A stretch of DNA of 64,000 nucleotides from Paracoccus aerius (GTDB taxonomy: Bacteria; Pseudomonadota; Alphaproteobacteria; Rhodobacterales; Rhodobacteraceae), in assembly GCF_014656455.1 (NCBI RefSeq), contig NZ_BNCL01000010.1:62001-126000 (forward strand). Direction: 5' to 3'. Under the pieces are notes generated by a model. It did not search any database and was not told the origin of the DNA. It saw nothing but the letters and a program-made list of their open reading frames with translations. Shown piece after piece: positions 63,902 to 64,000 of the stretch; position 1 is the first letter of the stretch; each line of letters starts with the position of its first letter. The position numbers and the translations under genes are program-made.

Positions 63902-64000
63902 TCAACCGCCCAGGGCGATCCCTTCGCGGCGGGGATCGGCCCCGCCCGTCAGGCCGTCCGGCCCGATGACGATGCCTTGAAGGCCCGAAGTCAGTTCCGT
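63902..64000 (-). CDS. ggt: Gamma-glutamyltransferase, C-terminal fragment (runs off right edge)
   Basis: The last 32 codons of a minus-strand gene ending in TGA at 63902-63904. The tail GPDGLTGGADPRREGIALGG is the typical C-terminus of gamma-glutamyltransferases, which hydrolyse or transfer the gamma-glutamyl group of glutathione in the periplasm. Only this end is visible, so the call rests on the terminal motif alone. Confidence 0.75.
   Translation of the reverse strand, partial: TELTSGLQGIVIGPDGLTGGADPRREGIALGG

Overview
The window is a GC-rich chromosomal segment that looks like a Paracoccus-type member of the Rhodobacteraceae (Alphaproteobacteria). The pointers are the codon usage, the TRAP and sugar ABC transporters, a photolyase beside a TspO-like protein, an ExbBD-TonB set, NDUFA9-type and FzlA-like neighbours, and a hairpin-plus-GAGGATATTT intergenic element seen three times. 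There is no rRNA, prophage, insertion sequence or CRISPR array. No stretch longer than about 255 bases lacks a gene.

Layout. 1-9152 is housekeeping: glutamate synthase (gltD, a small secreted protein, then gltB running off the left edge), uppP, an NDUFA9-like reductase, tRNA-Leu(CAG) with a promoter and a very strong terminator, DoxX, mtgA, a glutathione transferase and queG. 9157-20049 holds a large RTX repeat protein, a SUMT methyltransferase, photolyase with TspO-like and mobA, and an iron-uptake block (siderophore-interacting reductase, exbB-exbD-tonB).

20050-31239 is a hexuronate catabolic locus bounded by two FCD-type GntR regulators. A TRAP transporter imports the acid. UxaC, UxuB and UxuA convert glucuronate to 2-keto-3-deoxygluconate (KDG). 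A KdgF-like cupin, KduI and KduD bring unsaturated uronates to the same intermediate, and KdgK phosphorylates it. No KDPG aldolase or polysaccharide lyase is present, so the pathway ends outside the window. 31335-38362 is mixed: an 18-repeat MORN protein, nadE, a flavin oxidoreductase, a frameshifted GH13 enzyme and a zinc alcohol dehydrogenase.

38399-55932 is an inositol-type locus. An oxidoreductase/TIM-barrel pair is transcribed away from two LacI regulators. These are followed by an ABC transporter with a solute-binding protein on each side, a terminator, and then iolH-iolG-iolI-iolC(fused aldolase)-iolD-iolE-iolB. iolA is absent here.

55962-63841 reads as a stress or lipid-modification block. 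It has a G-rich hexanucleotide tract, an EcfG-like promoter, Mn-catalase, a DUF2243 membrane protein broken by a frameshift, an SDR, a DUF4142 protein, a patatin-like hydrolase, a membrane-tethered metallo-beta-lactamase-fold hydrolase, a CYP152-type H2O2-using P450, an anchored unknown and a PRC-barrel protein. The last 99 bases are the C-terminus of a gamma-glutamyltransferase on the minus strand. The chain of tightly coupled genes from 58634 to 62485 is the part I would look at most closely for an undescribed system.
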